Shown here: positions 1 to 11,559 of the stretch, piece by piece
Numbering within the stretch: the first letter of the stretch is position 1
How the letters are laid out: each line of letters begins with the position of its first letter
From: Haemaphysalis longicornis
Lineage: Eukaryota; Arthropoda; Arachnida; Ixodida; Ixodidae
DNA: 64,000 bases
Assembly: GCA_013339765.2 (NCBI GenBank)
Contig: CM023449.1
Location: 33,393,622 to 33,457,621, forward strand
Direction of reading: 5' to 3'
Program-made: the position numbers and the translations under genes
Notes under the pieces: model-generated
Database searches by the model: none
Told to the model about the DNA's origin: nothing
The model's input: only the letters and a program-made list of their open reading frames with translations

Positions 1-8
1 ATTATTAT

Positions 9-52
<44 letters not shown>

Positions 53-66
53 TGATGATGATGATG
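1..66. repeat. Trinucleotide microsatellite (ATT/AGT/ATG)
   Basis: A run of ATT, then about 14 AGT units, then ATG units abuts the first SINE. It is read directly from the sequence. The phase changes suggest two or three adjacent triplet arrays that have drifted. Confidence 0.9.
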
Positions 67-73
67 TAGTAGC

Positions 74-307
74 GTACCCGCAGCGGTGGATCAGTGGCTA
101 AGGCGTTGTACTGCTGAGAACAAGGACGCGGGGTCGATTCCCGGCCGCAGCAGCCGCTTGTCTGATGGAGGCGAAAAGCAAAAACGCCCGTCTGTACGAG
201 ATTTCGGCGCACGTTAAAGATCCCCACGTGGTCAAAATTAATCTGGAGCCCTCCACTACGGCGTGCCTCATCGCCTGCGTTGTGTCGGCGCGTTGAATCC
301 TACAACC
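74..307 (+). mobile_element. tRNA-derived SINE (tick Ruka-like), copy 1
   Basis: The head is tRNA-like. It has a polymerase III A-box-like TGGATCAGTGG at 87-97 and a B-box-like GGTCGATTCCC at 132-142. The body that follows is shared by all other copies in the window: GGAGGCGAAAAGC, GAGATTTCGGCGCACGTTAAAGA and GGAGCCCTCCACTACGGCG-type blocks. It ends near CGGCGCGTTGAAT. The family name is from memory of tick SINEs; the structure is seen here. Nothing suggests an expressed protein. Confidence 0.85.
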
Positions 308-526
308 AATGAGGCGTTGTGCTTCTGAGCCCAAGGGCGCGGGTGCGATTCCAAGCCGCGGCGGCCGCTTTTCTGGCGGAGGCGAAAAGAGTAAACGCCC
401 GTGTGTTCGAGATTTCGGCGCACGTTAAAGATCCTCAGGGGTTCAAAATTAATTCGGAGCCCTCCACAAAGGTGGCGCACCTCGCTTGTGTAGCGTCGGC
501 GCGTTAAATCTCTCAATCAGCGAATC
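308..526 (+). mobile_element. tRNA-derived SINE, copy 2, head-to-tail with copy 1
   Basis: The first ~30 bases including the A-box are missing. The copy begins at GAGGCGTTGTGC and keeps a decayed B-box (GGTGCGATTCC near 343). The body matches copy 1 throughout and it ends in an AATC-type tail (CTCTCAATCAGCGAATC). The tandem arrangement could come from insertion into the tail of copy 1 or from unequal exchange. Confidence 0.8.
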
Positions 527-880
527 ACTTTGTGCAGCGCAAAAAATAATTGTACATAACCGTTTCACAAAAGTGTTATCTGGTTTTGGATTTTCCGAAC
601 TCCAAAGTTTGCTCTGGGTATAAGCCCGAACTCACCAACTGATATGTAAACTACGTGGCGCATCTCTAAAGGTTGTAGTTAAACGCATAAGGAATAGGAT
701 TTCCAAGAACCCAAAGAACAGGCCGTATTTAGAAAACGATAGTTCATAATTGTTTACGTTGAAGACATCAATGAGTAATCGAAAATCCGCAGTGCATAAC
801 GAACATTTAGCATGACATTTATATACTGCGAAAGGCAGTTGATTCGGTAGGAACAGTCGAAGTACTGGGAGAATAGAAAG
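527..880. other. No recognisable gene
   Basis: AT-rich sequence without a long reading frame or a repeat I can recognise. Confidence 0.4.
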
Positions 881-884
881 ACCA

Positions 885-1130
885 AGAAATAGAGGTGGCT
901 TGCTTAAGACTCTTGGAGGACATTTACAAGGAATTCACGGGCACAACACCCCTTCATTAAAAGAGTGGGCAGTTCGAGGACAGACAGGGAGTGAGACAGG
1001 GATACACTATCTTGCCAATTGTCTTCACCACTGTCTGGAAGGAATGTTCCGGAATATTGACTGGAATAAACCAAAGTTACGGGTAAATTGAGCATACATC
1101 AGCGACTTGAGACTTTCAGGTAACGCTGTT
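885..1130 (+). pseudogene. RTE-type LINE reverse transcriptase relic
   Basis: This segment is a decayed copy of the same region as 28440-28650. Both contain a phrase like 'gagg.CATTTACAAGGAATTCA', then GGT/CAGACAGGGAGTGAGACAGGGA, then a piece coding for a TLDWEQV-like stretch before the FADD box. The catalytic box itself is not preserved and stops are frequent. It is read as a fragment of the palm region of an endonuclease-reverse transcriptase. No ends or target duplications are visible. Confidence 0.5.
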
Positions 1131-3430
1131 TGTTCACTATATCTTGAGAACAGCCGTAAGAATGCTCTTGGAGCTTTACTCAGCACTTCGGTAGTGGGGT
1201 AAAAATGAATTCAACGAAACCAAAAGTAATGCAATGTAATGGATGAAAGTAATGAAAGTAATGCATGAAGAAAGCCTCACCTCCCTTTTACCTTAGGTAA
1301 CGAAGTGCTTGACAGGGTGGATGAATATAACTTTCTGGACACCCGTCAGCCCTTTTGTTGGGTGGACTGGCGTTGAATTGTGGTATAGTCGGTGGCTATC
1401 GTAACCACGAGGAAAAAAATTCGGAATTGAATTTGCACGGAAAGGGGTGTATTTGGCAACTGCTCCTAAATAATGAACGGTGGGCTACATCTGCCACTGA
1501 AAAGAATTGTATACAACCAACGCAAACAGACGATCACAAATCAAATGGGAGAAACTGGGCATCCTCTTACTTATCACTCGGGAAGAAACCTTGTGCATCC
1601 TAACGGGTCATTGAACGAAGGATGATATGAGCAATGACCTGGAACAGGAAACTAGTCTTATATCAGGGAACATAGTTAGTGGATCACGTCATAGCTTATA
1701 TTAAGAGAAAGAAATGGCCTTAGGCAGAGCGCGTAATGTGAGGAAATGACAGCTCGGTGTGCCGTCACAGTAACAGGGTGGCTACAAAACACGGGACCGG
1801 AAGGTGGCGGAGTCCATTAATTTAATGGTGGCGACAAATAAAAAGGTTCGTGGCCAGAGAATGGACTCGGCAAACGCAGGACAGGAAAGGTTGGAGCTCT
1901 GCACGAGAGGCCTTCGTCCTGTAGCGAACTCAGATGGCTGCATCTGCTGCTGATGAATGCATCTGAAAGCGTCTAAGTTCAAGTCGGACCTAAACGCAAC
2001 GTTTTTTTCGTCTACTCATGCGGCCAGCCATCCCAACACTGCTCCGCAAGGTTAAGACACGCCCTCAGCTGTCTTCGCAGATTCCTCATCTCTGTAGTAA
2101 GTAAGTATTGTTGAATAAGGCGGACTTAGCCTTGCATAGCTGCCGGCAATTGCTCCGCCTAATCGTCCCCAATACCATATCAAAATCTCAAAGTCATCAC
2201 ACCTCACTTAGTCCTGTGGATTGCAAGAATCCGAGTAGGAGATTAGACATCTCTGTAGGAGCAAAACTACTAGGGTATGTGGAATAGTTTGATGCATCTG
2301 GGCTTAGGGCGCGAGTAGGAAAACCACGTATTTTTTTGCTGTCTCGTGTACAGAAGCAAAACTTATGACAACGTTTGCACTTACCAAGGCTAAGCGACGT
2401 CAAGGAGATAAAAACCACGTAGTCCCAAACACGTGGGCTGCCGGCAACCATGGCTGAAGTTGCTTACGTGACAGTGCGATTCTTCTAGCGCCTAACTACC
2501 CAGTCCCGCGTTTTATCTACTGCTCGTGTCTAGTTTTCGCAATAGGGAATTAGGTACAAGTTATCAGAAAACCCGTTCGTCCAACTTTCCGGTATAATTA
2601 GACTCGGGGTTTTCGACATCGCTTGTTCCCTGCTACAGTTGCCGACTACAACTGAGAGGGCGGATGTTTTCGCGCGTGTGCGACTTTTTATCTTTCATTG
2701 GAATGTTTCGGGGCGTTTGCAAGCATGTGTTTCCGCAGGTGCGCCATTTACACCACGCCGTTTGTCTGTCACGGCATAACAGGATTGCAACCTGCTATTA
2801 GCCTTTCAAACAGTCGAATGTAGGCCAATCGCAAGGAGGCCAGCTCACGCGATTTTATGTACTCCGAAGAGCCAGGAATGAGAAAATGAAGCGAAGCAGA
2901 GCAATTAGTGACATAAGGTGGCATTTCCAGTGCCTTTTTTTTTTATTTTTTGCCTACCCGGACATTTCCTACTGATTACCTCCTAACTGGCTAGTCTTAA
3001 CTTTAAACCTTAACTAGCCTTAAGTGCTCTGCTTTGAACTCCTGTTTGCCCTTTCCCCCCGGAACTGGAAGCACAAAATAAACCCAAACAACTTTATCTT
3101 CGCAATTAAATTGCGATCAGGCTTTTCTACTCCGTTTAAGACTAGTCACTCTCCTCAAATCACGGCCGTATATTGCAGCCAAGGCAGCGGGCAGACTGCT
3201 TTTTGTAGTTTCCGAGGCAAGCGAGCTTCGCTTTCATGGAAAACCAGGCGAAGTGCCCTTATTGCGTTGTTCATGCAAAGTATGCGGAAGCAGCGCCGTG
3301 GTTCCGAGGACTTCAGCGTACAAGAACGTAGCAGCGATTCGGGAAAATTATCATTGAACAGGCCAGGCATCTCGAGCCGCAGTAGTAGACGATATCTAGG
3401 CTACGCATGTTGCAACGAGGGTAACTCATA
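1131..3430. other. No recognisable gene
   Basis: The longest frame here (3024-3512, plus) has a composition typical of chance ORFs. It has no domain I know and overlaps the direct repeat at 3428. I see no RNA gene or clear mobile element. Confidence 0.4.
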
Positions 3431-3650
3431 TGTTCAAGCTGCGCTCATATTCGCCCGCCTGAGCAGCACCACAAATTTACCCGTCAAGGGTGGTTGGTGG
3501 CGACGGTTTTAATGTGTCAGCGTTCTTTGATTAGTGCCCCCACCGAAAAAAGTGTGGAATATTCAGCATGACGCCTCGTATCTGAAACCAAATTCATAAA
3601 TTTTGTAAGCTAAACATATTATCATCACATCTTACATCCTTACAGCAACA
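3428..3650 (+). repeat. Direct repeat A flanking gag-protease relic
   Basis: It starts ATATGTTCAAGCTGCGCTCAT and runs through 'GACGCCTCGTATCTGAAA.CAAATTCA' to AACAT.ATTA. It is repeated in the same orientation at 5546-5745 with small indels. The two copies bracket the Gypsy-type relic. Whether they are LTR segments or a duplicated host or other repeat is unresolved. Confidence 0.75.
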
Positions 3651-3684
3651 CGGTGTTCTGGGTTCGGTACCACCGCTGTGGAGT

Positions 3685-4125
3685 GATCGCAAGCAAAAGT
3701 TATCGACCTTGTCTCTGCAGATCAATTATTGCACCGTTGTCCGTCAAAAAGTCCATTCCACGAGTTGCATCTCCGGAAGCAGTTAGCAAAATGACGAACG
3801 CAGCAAGGTACGCGGTGCCGTCGTGATGTGTACGTTCCACTGGGTGTTAACAAGATGGCCTCGTGCTGTGCGTATGTGCGGGACCGTCCGATCTTCTCGT
3901 AACTTTCTTCAGCTTAGACGCGAATGATCCGGTCATTACTGAGTAGTCGGGTCCCGTGTTGATGAGGGCGACTACGTCAAAGCCGTCGATGGACAACTGG
4001 ACGTCGGACGCCGCTTTTCTCGAGTTTTGGGTGCTTCGGGGCGTTGTATCTCTGCTTGTGCGTGTTGGCGGTCGGGCACTATGCGTCGTCATTGCCGTCT
4101 TCTCAATGGCAGGCTCTGTCATTTC
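3685..4125 (-). pseudogene. Ty3/Gypsy-type aspartic protease relic
   Basis: On the minus strand a retropepsin-like domain is readable. It has a beta strand VQLSIDGFDVVAL, an active-site loop reading INTGPDYSVM where a functional enzyme would have DTG, and after one or more frame breaks a C-terminal piece containing GMDFL and NGAIIDL (about 3690-3790). The family normally cleaves the Gag-Pol polyprotein. Here the catalytic Asp codon reads Asn, and there are stops between the loop and the GMDF region, so the copy is dead. It lies directly downstream of the gag relic. No reverse transcriptase follows; pol is deleted before direct repeat A. Confidence 0.65.
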
Positions 4126-4189
4126 GGGTACGCGTCGCGTCGTGTCGTTGTCGTCGTGTTCGGGAGTCAGGTCCGGGTTGGATCGGGTT

Positions 4190-5335
4190 GTCGGGCTTAG
4201 GGCATGTCGTGAATCATGGTCTTCGGCGAGTCATTGCTGTATTTGAGGGTTTTCATTTTTCCGCCGACGTGCAGCTTCACCTCTAGAAGTTGGTGCTTTT
4301 AGTTTCCCCCATGTGGGCTTGTGAACTCCCACGCGTGAAGTCTGCGTTTCTTCGACGGCTTGGCGATCGGTATGGTTAGGGTGACGGCGATGGTTGAAGC
4401 GCGCTGTACCTCGGTTGGCGTGGGACAGGTAATCTTCGATTTCCGTAGGGCGCTGGCCGGGCCTGGGGCGTGGTGCGTCAACGGAGAGCCCTCGCAAACC
4501 GAGCCTCTTGTAGGGGCAGCGACGGTAGATGTGGTCGGCCTCTCCGCAGTGGTAGCACAGCGGACGATTATCTGGCGTTCGCCACACGTCGGTCTTCCTT
4601 GGGGCGGGTGGTTACACCGCAGGTGGTCGGGCCGGCGACAGGGGACGACGGTATGGAGACTCGGGACGATAGGGGGCAGGCGGGCGAGGTCGACAGACAG
4701 CAGCCGCGTAGGCCATGGCTTGCGACTCGCGGAGTGCTTCTGGTGTCTTTGAAGTTCCCAGCACTTGCTGCACTTCTTCTCTAATGACGTCGGTAAGGGA
4801 AGCGACTTGGGGTTGCGGCCGCGTTGGGAGAATTTTCCGCAGCTGCTCTCCCACTACTGCGCGGATAGCCTCGCGTAGGCTATCTAGCAGAATCCGCATG
4901 CTGCAGGAATAGTTCGCATTAGCCGCGCCCACAAAGTTGCGGTCTCACTGCTTGGCACGCATTTCGAGGGCCTTCTCAATTGTGCTGGCTTCGGTCACAA
5001 ATTCGGCGATGGTCTTGGGCGGATTGCGGACAAGTCCAGCAAACAGTTCCTCATTCACACCGTGCATCAAGAAGCGTAACTTCTTTTCTTCCGCCATGCC
5101 AAGGGTCAGCACTACTGAAAAGCCTCTTCATCTCCTCGACGAATACCACAATGCTTTTGTTAGGTTGTTGTGTCCGCGTCTGCAGCAATACTTCGGCCCG
5201 CTCTGTCGCTCTGAAAAAATTGCGCTCTGAAATCGTTCCAGGAGTCTAGGGAGCTCTCATGGTTTTCGAACCAGATCCGTTCTGAGTCCTCAAGGAAGAA
5301 CACTTGCTTCAGTATCTGCGTGTCGTCCATCGCGT
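4190..5335 (-). pseudogene. Ty3/Gypsy-type gag relic with CCHC zinc knuckle
   Basis: Minus-strand segments in changing frames give a Gag-like order. An N-terminal capsid-like piece (starting MDDTQILKQVFF near 5330) is followed by a piece with KKLRFLMHGVNEELFAGLVRNPPK (about 4950-5100), a Pro/Arg-rich linker (4612-4932), and one zinc knuckle CYHCGEADHIYRRC (about 4510-4560), i.e. CX2CX4HX4C. Gag forms the particle and the knuckle binds RNA. At least three frame breaks or stops interrupt it. The protease relic follows immediately, as in Gypsy-type elements. Confidence 0.7.
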
Positions 5336-5454
5336 TTTAAAACACCCTTACTTGTGCTTGCGTTGATCATGGTAATTTTCCCGACGTCTTCTTTCTTCAC
5401 TTTCTCCGGTAGCAGTCCAAACTCTTGCTCAAGACCTTGCTGTCGGCGGCTCAC

Positions 5455-5545
5455 ACGAGTTGCGAATAACAACAGATAACATAGCCCAACGCAGCGGGTC
5501 AGCAAAAACAAAACATAAACAACCCAAAACATGGTTCGTGGCGAT
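5455..5545 (-). mobile_element. Partial Gypsy-type LTR end
   Basis: Plus-strand AACAAAACATAAACAACC...ACATGGTTCGTGGCG aligns with the right end of the solo LTR at 47640-47719. It is followed by ATAT, the same tetranucleotide that flanks the solo LTR. It lies just upstream (minus strand) of the gag relic, as a 5' LTR should. Confidence 0.5.
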
Positions 5546-5745
5546 ATGTTCAAGCTGCGCTCATTTTCGCCGCCTGATCAGCGCCACAAATTTACGCATC
5601 GAGGTGGTTGGCGGCGACGTTTTAATGTGTCAGCGTTCTTTGACGAGTTCCCCACCGAAAAAAAAGTGGAATATTCAGCATGACGCCTCGTATCTGAAAA
5701 CAAATTCACTAATTTCGTAAGCTAAACATTATACCATCACCTCTG
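5546..5745 (+). repeat. Direct repeat B flanking gag-protease relic
   Basis: Second copy of the ~200-bp repeat at 3428-3650, same orientation. It begins ATATGTTCAAGCTGCGCTCAT and includes the GACGCCTCGTATCTGAAAACAAATTCACTAAT block. I estimate identity in the 80-90% range by eye. Confidence 0.75.
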
Positions 5746-6650
5746 TGTCGAACGTGGGGTGTAACAAGTGCGGCGGACATTTTTATGCGATTTATTCTTA
5801 CCCTTTGTATTGGCCTAGTATTAGCGAGTTTCACCGTGGGCCAGTTGACATTCAAGTCATACCACGTGTCTCGCAGCCGCGGCACGAACCTTCACCCTTC
5901 GAGTGCCCCGCCTCTCGTCCCTCCTTCACGTCGCAGCGGCGTGAAGGAGGTAAGTGAGGGCGGGATGATGGCGAGTGCAGCCGTGGCGTGAAAAAGTGGA
6001 GTGAGGGAGGCTGGGCCATCTGTGCTGAAGTTGTGTTGTCCTGCGCGGTACCAAGTAACCAAAGCGGGAAAGCTGTGTCGGATCATCCTGCAGGCGTCGA
6101 TCGGCTTGCTAATGAATTAAAGTGGAAACGTAAAGTACGAGCGCGCAAAGCGACCAGCGGAAACGTGACATCGGTCAGCTACTAGTCTCGAGAAGAATCC
6201 ATCAAAACGACAGCGACGAGCTTTAAAGGACGCAACGAACGCTTTGCCTTCAACTTCGATGACGGCTCCTGAAACTGACAAATCTACGATAGTGAGCCAC
6301 ATCGTTCGGTTGGCAAATTGTGCTTTGGCTGCTTTCGATTGCATAACCGGCCTAGCCCGAACGAAGCCGAAGCCATTTTTTAATGACTGCTCACAGATGG
6401 TGACCGTAGCGGTCGGTTTTACTTTCAAAAAATTTGAAGGAGAGCCAGCCCGCATGCCTCTATCGACGATGTCATATACCTTACCAATATTGGATTACAA
6501 AAAGGGACATATGGCGTCTTGTCCACCTGTTCCGGAGGACACGAGCCTATGATTCTTGGTGAGTTCCCGCGCACAGTATTAACAAGGTGTTGATCGGGTT
6601 GGGCAATTCCTGGAACACCATGCAATGCTACTTCCATCCGTTAACCGGAA
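5746..6650. other. No recognisable gene; strong 11-bp hairpin at 5920-5950
   Basis: CCTCCTTCACG-like and CGTGAAGGAGG-like arms (5920-5930 and 5940-5950) form a perfect stem around a 9-base loop. A 112-codon minus-strand frame (6117-6455) has no domain I recognise. Confidence 0.4.
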
Positions 6651-6654
6651 CAAT

Positions 6655-6890
6655 TCTTTGATTGATTTATTGATTGTAGGGATTAACGCGCGCCGACGGA
6701 ACGCCCGCGATGATGCGTGCCGTAGCGGAACACTCCGGATTATTTTGACCACGTGGGGATCTTTAACATGTGCCGAAATCTCGTACACGCAGGCGTTATT
6801 GCTTTTCGCTTCCATAAGAAAAGCAGCCGCCGGGTCAGGGAATCATACCCGCGTCCTCGTGCTCAGAACAGCAACAATTAGCAAGCGCTA
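6655..6890 (-). mobile_element. tRNA-derived SINE, minus strand
   Basis: It reads as the reverse complement of the SINE body: GATTGATTTATTGATTG tail, TTAACGCGCGCCGACG, GACCACGTGGGGATCTTTAAC, GCCGAAATCTCGTACACGCAGGCG, then a decayed tRNA head (GGGAATCATACCCGCGTCC, B-box mutated). The tail is at the low-coordinate side, as expected for the minus strand. Confidence 0.8.
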
Positions 6891-7059
6891 GTGTAATAGT
6901 TCAAATGCACATGATTGGTATCTTCAGAATCTTGACTTGGCTATTGGTTCCGCAGTTCTCCTTCCTTACATCTTGAGTGGGGCGGGGGAACGGACCCTAA
7001 TGGTAGTGACTACGTAAAGGTAGTGACCACGTAAAGGCCCAAGCAGTTCATCTTCCCAT

Positions 7060-7720
7060 AATAGGTTCAACGATTCAAGAGCAATCTGGATACATTTACA
7101 GAAAACATCCAAAGTACACCACACATCCATAAACCACACATCCATAAAAACCTACACGTTGAAGAAGCTGCCCAACTCCTCACGGCGCACATTCCCCACG
7201 CCTTTGGTGCCCCGCGCAACCAAAGGAGGCCGTGGTGGAATGAGGACTGTAGGCGGGCGCAAGAGGCCCAGAACAAGGCGTGGGGTATCCTGCCTCGGTA
7301 CCCCACGTCGGGTAACCTTTAATGTTCAAAAGGGCAAAGGCGTTTGGAAAACGTGTGCGCCGTGAGGCAAAACGAGAAAGTGGGCGCTCATTCATAACAT
7401 CAATAAACTCACACAGACAGACGCGCAAGCTGTGTACACGAATACGTCAACTTAAAGGACCACAAGCACACAGCCTGCCTCTGGTCAACTTAACAGGGGA
7501 CACACTCAAGGACCAGGCTGACGCACTTTCACAACATTTTCAATACGTGTGCAGTTCAGCACACTACACAAACACTTTCATAATACACAAGCAATCGCCC
7601 GAAAAGAAGCGTTTACTTGATAACAACAAGTCAACTACCTTGACGAAGTGTTGACCAAATCGAAGTGTGACGTCATGAGATCAGCGAATGCCAGTGGATT
7701 TAATTGCTTCGAGCACAAGG
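7060..7720 (+). pseudogene. I/R1-type LINE ORF2 fragment (endonuclease-RT linker)
   Basis: A frame from 7161 reads EEAAQLLTAHIPHAFGAP...RPWWNEDCRRAQEAQNKAWG. After a one-base break near 7320 it continues as FKRAKAFGKRVRREAKRESG...INSHRQTRKLCTRIRQLKG...LPLVNLTGDTLKDQADALSQHF to a stop at 7654. WWNEDC followed by an FKRAKA..RR..R..KR.SW-like helix is the region between the endonuclease and reverse transcriptase of non-LTR elements that carry an APE endonuclease. The RT fingers are not recognisable after 7720, so the copy is truncated on both sides. Confidence 0.65.
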
Positions 7721-9006
<1,286 letters not shown>

Positions 9007-9217
9007 AGTTTGATAAAAAGGTAAGTAAACAGCTGGTTGGGTTACACCTAAAATTGTTAAAATCACACTTCGCCCTTAAATGTACACTCCACCTAATAAA
9101 TACCTTAAGTGGCTAAAACTAACGCTAATTCTGTTTATGCAAGGCTTCAATTCACTATTGACTGTACGACACGGGGTTTTCTTTCGTTACACAGTAACAA
9201 TTGCACACAAATACCAG

Positions 9218-9440
9218 GCGGAGAGAGAGAAAGAGACGTTCTTTTTTTTATTAAAAAATGCAGTTGGTGTATCGCCTGATCCCCTACATGCTGCTCTGAA
9301 GCAGACGCACATGGAGAGAGGGGGGTCCCTGGACGAAGGAGGGGTAGGAAACGGGAAAGGAACAGATATAAGACAAAGGTGTACTTTTGGACCGTCCGAA
9401 CAATATGACGCACATACAGTAATGTGATTCTTTGTAGCAC
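9218..9440 (-). mobile_element. Possible LINE 3' UTR end
   Basis: On the minus strand the sequence ends ...GGGATCAGGCGATACACCAACTGCATTTTTTAATAAAAAAAAG followed by a CT-rich simple sequence. It resembles the poly(A)-signal and tail ends of other LINEs in this window (for example at 39551). There is no coding sequence to confirm it. Confidence 0.3.
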
Positions 9441-10152
9441 ACAGTGACCGATGCGGAGAACGGAAGACAGCTATAAATGCAGGTCCTCAGCGGTTTCATC
9501 ACCAATTCTGTCTTCCTCAAAGGGGCAACATTAAAGTGGTTTACTAAAGAGGGACTCGCCTGATCACATTCCTATGTTACCTACCAATTCATGATCCGCG
9601 GGCCTAAAAAGCATCACGTACCGCCACGAAAGGTTTTGCGAATTCACAGGAATGTTCCTAACAGCCTACATTGCTCCTTTTAAAAACACATTACCTTCTT
9701 TACTGAAAACAAATTAACAAAAAATACACTTTGGTTTATCCAGTGTCACGGTAAGCGGCAAGTTCGCTGACCAAGGTTTCGCTGGGCGGTCAATTGCCAT
9801 GCGGTGTGCATCCAGGGGAAGAGGAGATGGTAGAAGAACTTGATGTCTAGCTGCCTCCTGACTGACTCGGACTCGCTGTTTTCTCTTATCGCCCTGACTG
9901 TGTAAATAACACCACTTCATAACCCCGCATCACTCGCATCACCGTTGTCACTAGATGCGCTAGCTGTCAAGCAAGCCAGAGTTTTATTTTTTTTCTATTT
10001 CAGTACAGAAGTGATCTATTCCTAAAATAAGCAAACTAGGTCATTGTGAGCATTGATTCGTATTTTAAATCATTCGTAATGGTGCACGATGGTTTCAAGT
10101 CCGGGGGCCATGAAGCTGCAAGTCCCGTAGGAATCTAGACGGTGAGTCCCCC
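9441..10152. other. No recognisable gene
   Basis: No domain-bearing frame and no obvious repeat before the TTAA that opens the inverted-repeat cluster. Confidence 0.4.
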
Positions 10153-10156
10153 TTAA

Positions 10157-10659
10157 AGGAGCCATGAAGAGGAAATACAACTTCGTTTAATTTGAAAGAA
10201 CTAGGATTCGGCATCTCACGCAGCTCCATTACAGCCACAAAACATGTTTTTAACGAAAAAAAAGCAAGAAGTATTTAAAAAACTTTCAAATTGTGCGCCA
10301 CAGTGACGTGTTAAGAGCAGAGATGACATCATACGGGCCAACAATAAAAACATTTTCAGTGCGTTAACTGCACGTTAACATTCAAGTGATGCGTCAAATG
10401 GAACTAGAGGCCCCATTACAGACGTCCAGTCGTGTGTCGTCGCGACAGGTCAGTTAGGCGGCCGCCAATCGCACAAACAAGGTTCCGTGACGTCATAGAA
10501 AAGTTGCGGGAAATTGGCTAGGGGGTCGCGACTGCTCCACACGTTTTCTTTAATATCTCCGTCATTTGTTCGAAGATTGCGATGATATTGGTATCATTGT
10601 TATCGGGACTAAGCAGTCTCTCTAATAAACCGAACTTGTATTTTGTCCTTATGGTTCCT
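10157..10659 (-). mobile_element. MITE/foldback unit 1 (TTAA-flanked)
   Basis: The unit starts AGGAGCCATGAAGAGGAAATACAA and ends TTGTATTTTGTCCTTATGGTTCCT, so it has its own short terminal inverted repeats. Each end is flanked by TTAA (10153-10156 and 10660-10663). Its whole sequence is the reverse complement of 11048-11554, including ACGTCATAGAAAAGTTGCGGG and TGGGGCCTCTAG-type blocks. It has no transposase, so it is non-autonomous. The superfamily is uncertain: TTAA would suit piggyBac, but the termini do not begin CCC. Confidence 0.7.
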
Positions 10660-10663
10660 TTAA

Positions 10664-11043
10664 AACGAAGAGAGGGTTTCATTCACTACAAAGTGTTTGT
10701 CCCGAAACAATCACAACACTTTTATTTTAGTTTTCACATAGTAATAGAGATATTAAGGGAAACAGATGAAGCAGCCCATTCCACAGCCACTTCACTGTGA
10801 CATCTCTATGGCGCCACCTAATGTTTGTGCAATTGGCGGCCGGAGACAAAGGCCACCACCAATAAACATGATTACGTGATTTTAGAGGGACCCCCCAGTT
10901 CCCTTTGATGGCGTCACTCGAATGATAACGAGGAGTTAACACACTGATAACTGTTTTTATGGCTGGCCCATACATATAACGTCCCTCCTGTCCATACATC
11001 ATTGTAGCGCGAAATTTAAATTTTTCAATATTTCTTGCGTTTT
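10664..11043 (+). mobile_element. Diverged MITE unit 2 in the spacer
   Basis: Between the two arms lies a third, older copy in the same orientation as unit 3. Aligned landmarks are GTCCCGAAACAATCA, GATGAAGCAGCCC, TGTTTGTGCAATTGGCGGCC, GATGGCGTCACTCGAATGATAACG, GGCTGGCCCATAC and TGTAGCGCGAAATTTAAA. It is shorter than units 1 and 3 and lacks its right end. Confidence 0.55.
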
Positions 11044-11047
11044 TTAA

Positions 11048-11554
11048 AGGAGCCATGAAGACAAAATACAAGTTGGGTTTATTAGAAAGACTGCTTAGTC
11101 CCGATAACAATGATACCAATATCATTGCAATCCTCGAAGAAATAACGGAAATATTAAAGAAAACGTGTGAAGCAGTCGCGACCCCCTAGCCAATTTCCCG
11201 CAACTTTTCTATGACGTCATGGAACCTTGTTTGTGCGATTGGCGGCCGCTTAACTGATCTGTCGCGACGACACATGACTGGACGTCTGTAATGGGGCCTC
11301 TAGTTCCATTTGACCACATCACTTGAATGCTAACGTGCACTTAACGCACTGAAAATTACGTTTTATTGTTGGCCCGTATGACGTCATTCTTGCTCATAAC
11401 ACGTCACTGTGGCGCAAAATTTGAAAGTTTTTAAATACTACTTGCTTTTTTTTCGTTAAAAAAACATCTTTTGTGGCTGTAAAGGAGCTGAGTGAGATAC
11501 TGAATCCTAGTTCTTTCAAATTAAACGAAGTTGTATTTTCTCTTCATGGCTCCT
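11048..11554 (+). mobile_element. MITE/foldback unit 3 (TTAA-flanked)
   Basis: The mirror image of unit 1. It begins AGGAGCCATGAAGACAAAATACAA and ends TTGTATTTTCTCTTCATGGCTCCT, with TTAA at 11044-11047 and 11555-11558. With unit 1 it makes an inverted repeat with ~500-base arms and a 390-base spacer. Two predicted frames that start MILVSLLSGLSSLSNKPNLYF on opposite strands are simply this inverted repeat read twice, not genes. Confidence 0.7.
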
Positions 11555-11559
11555 TTAAG

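Noticed and set aside
1..72. CRISPR-like periodicity
   Set aside because: It is a trinucleotide microsatellite. No repeat-spacer arrangement exists anywhere in the window.
10582..11125. Two frames on opposite strands beginning with the same 22 residues
   Set aside because: They are the two arms of the MITE inverted repeat, not a duplicated gene.
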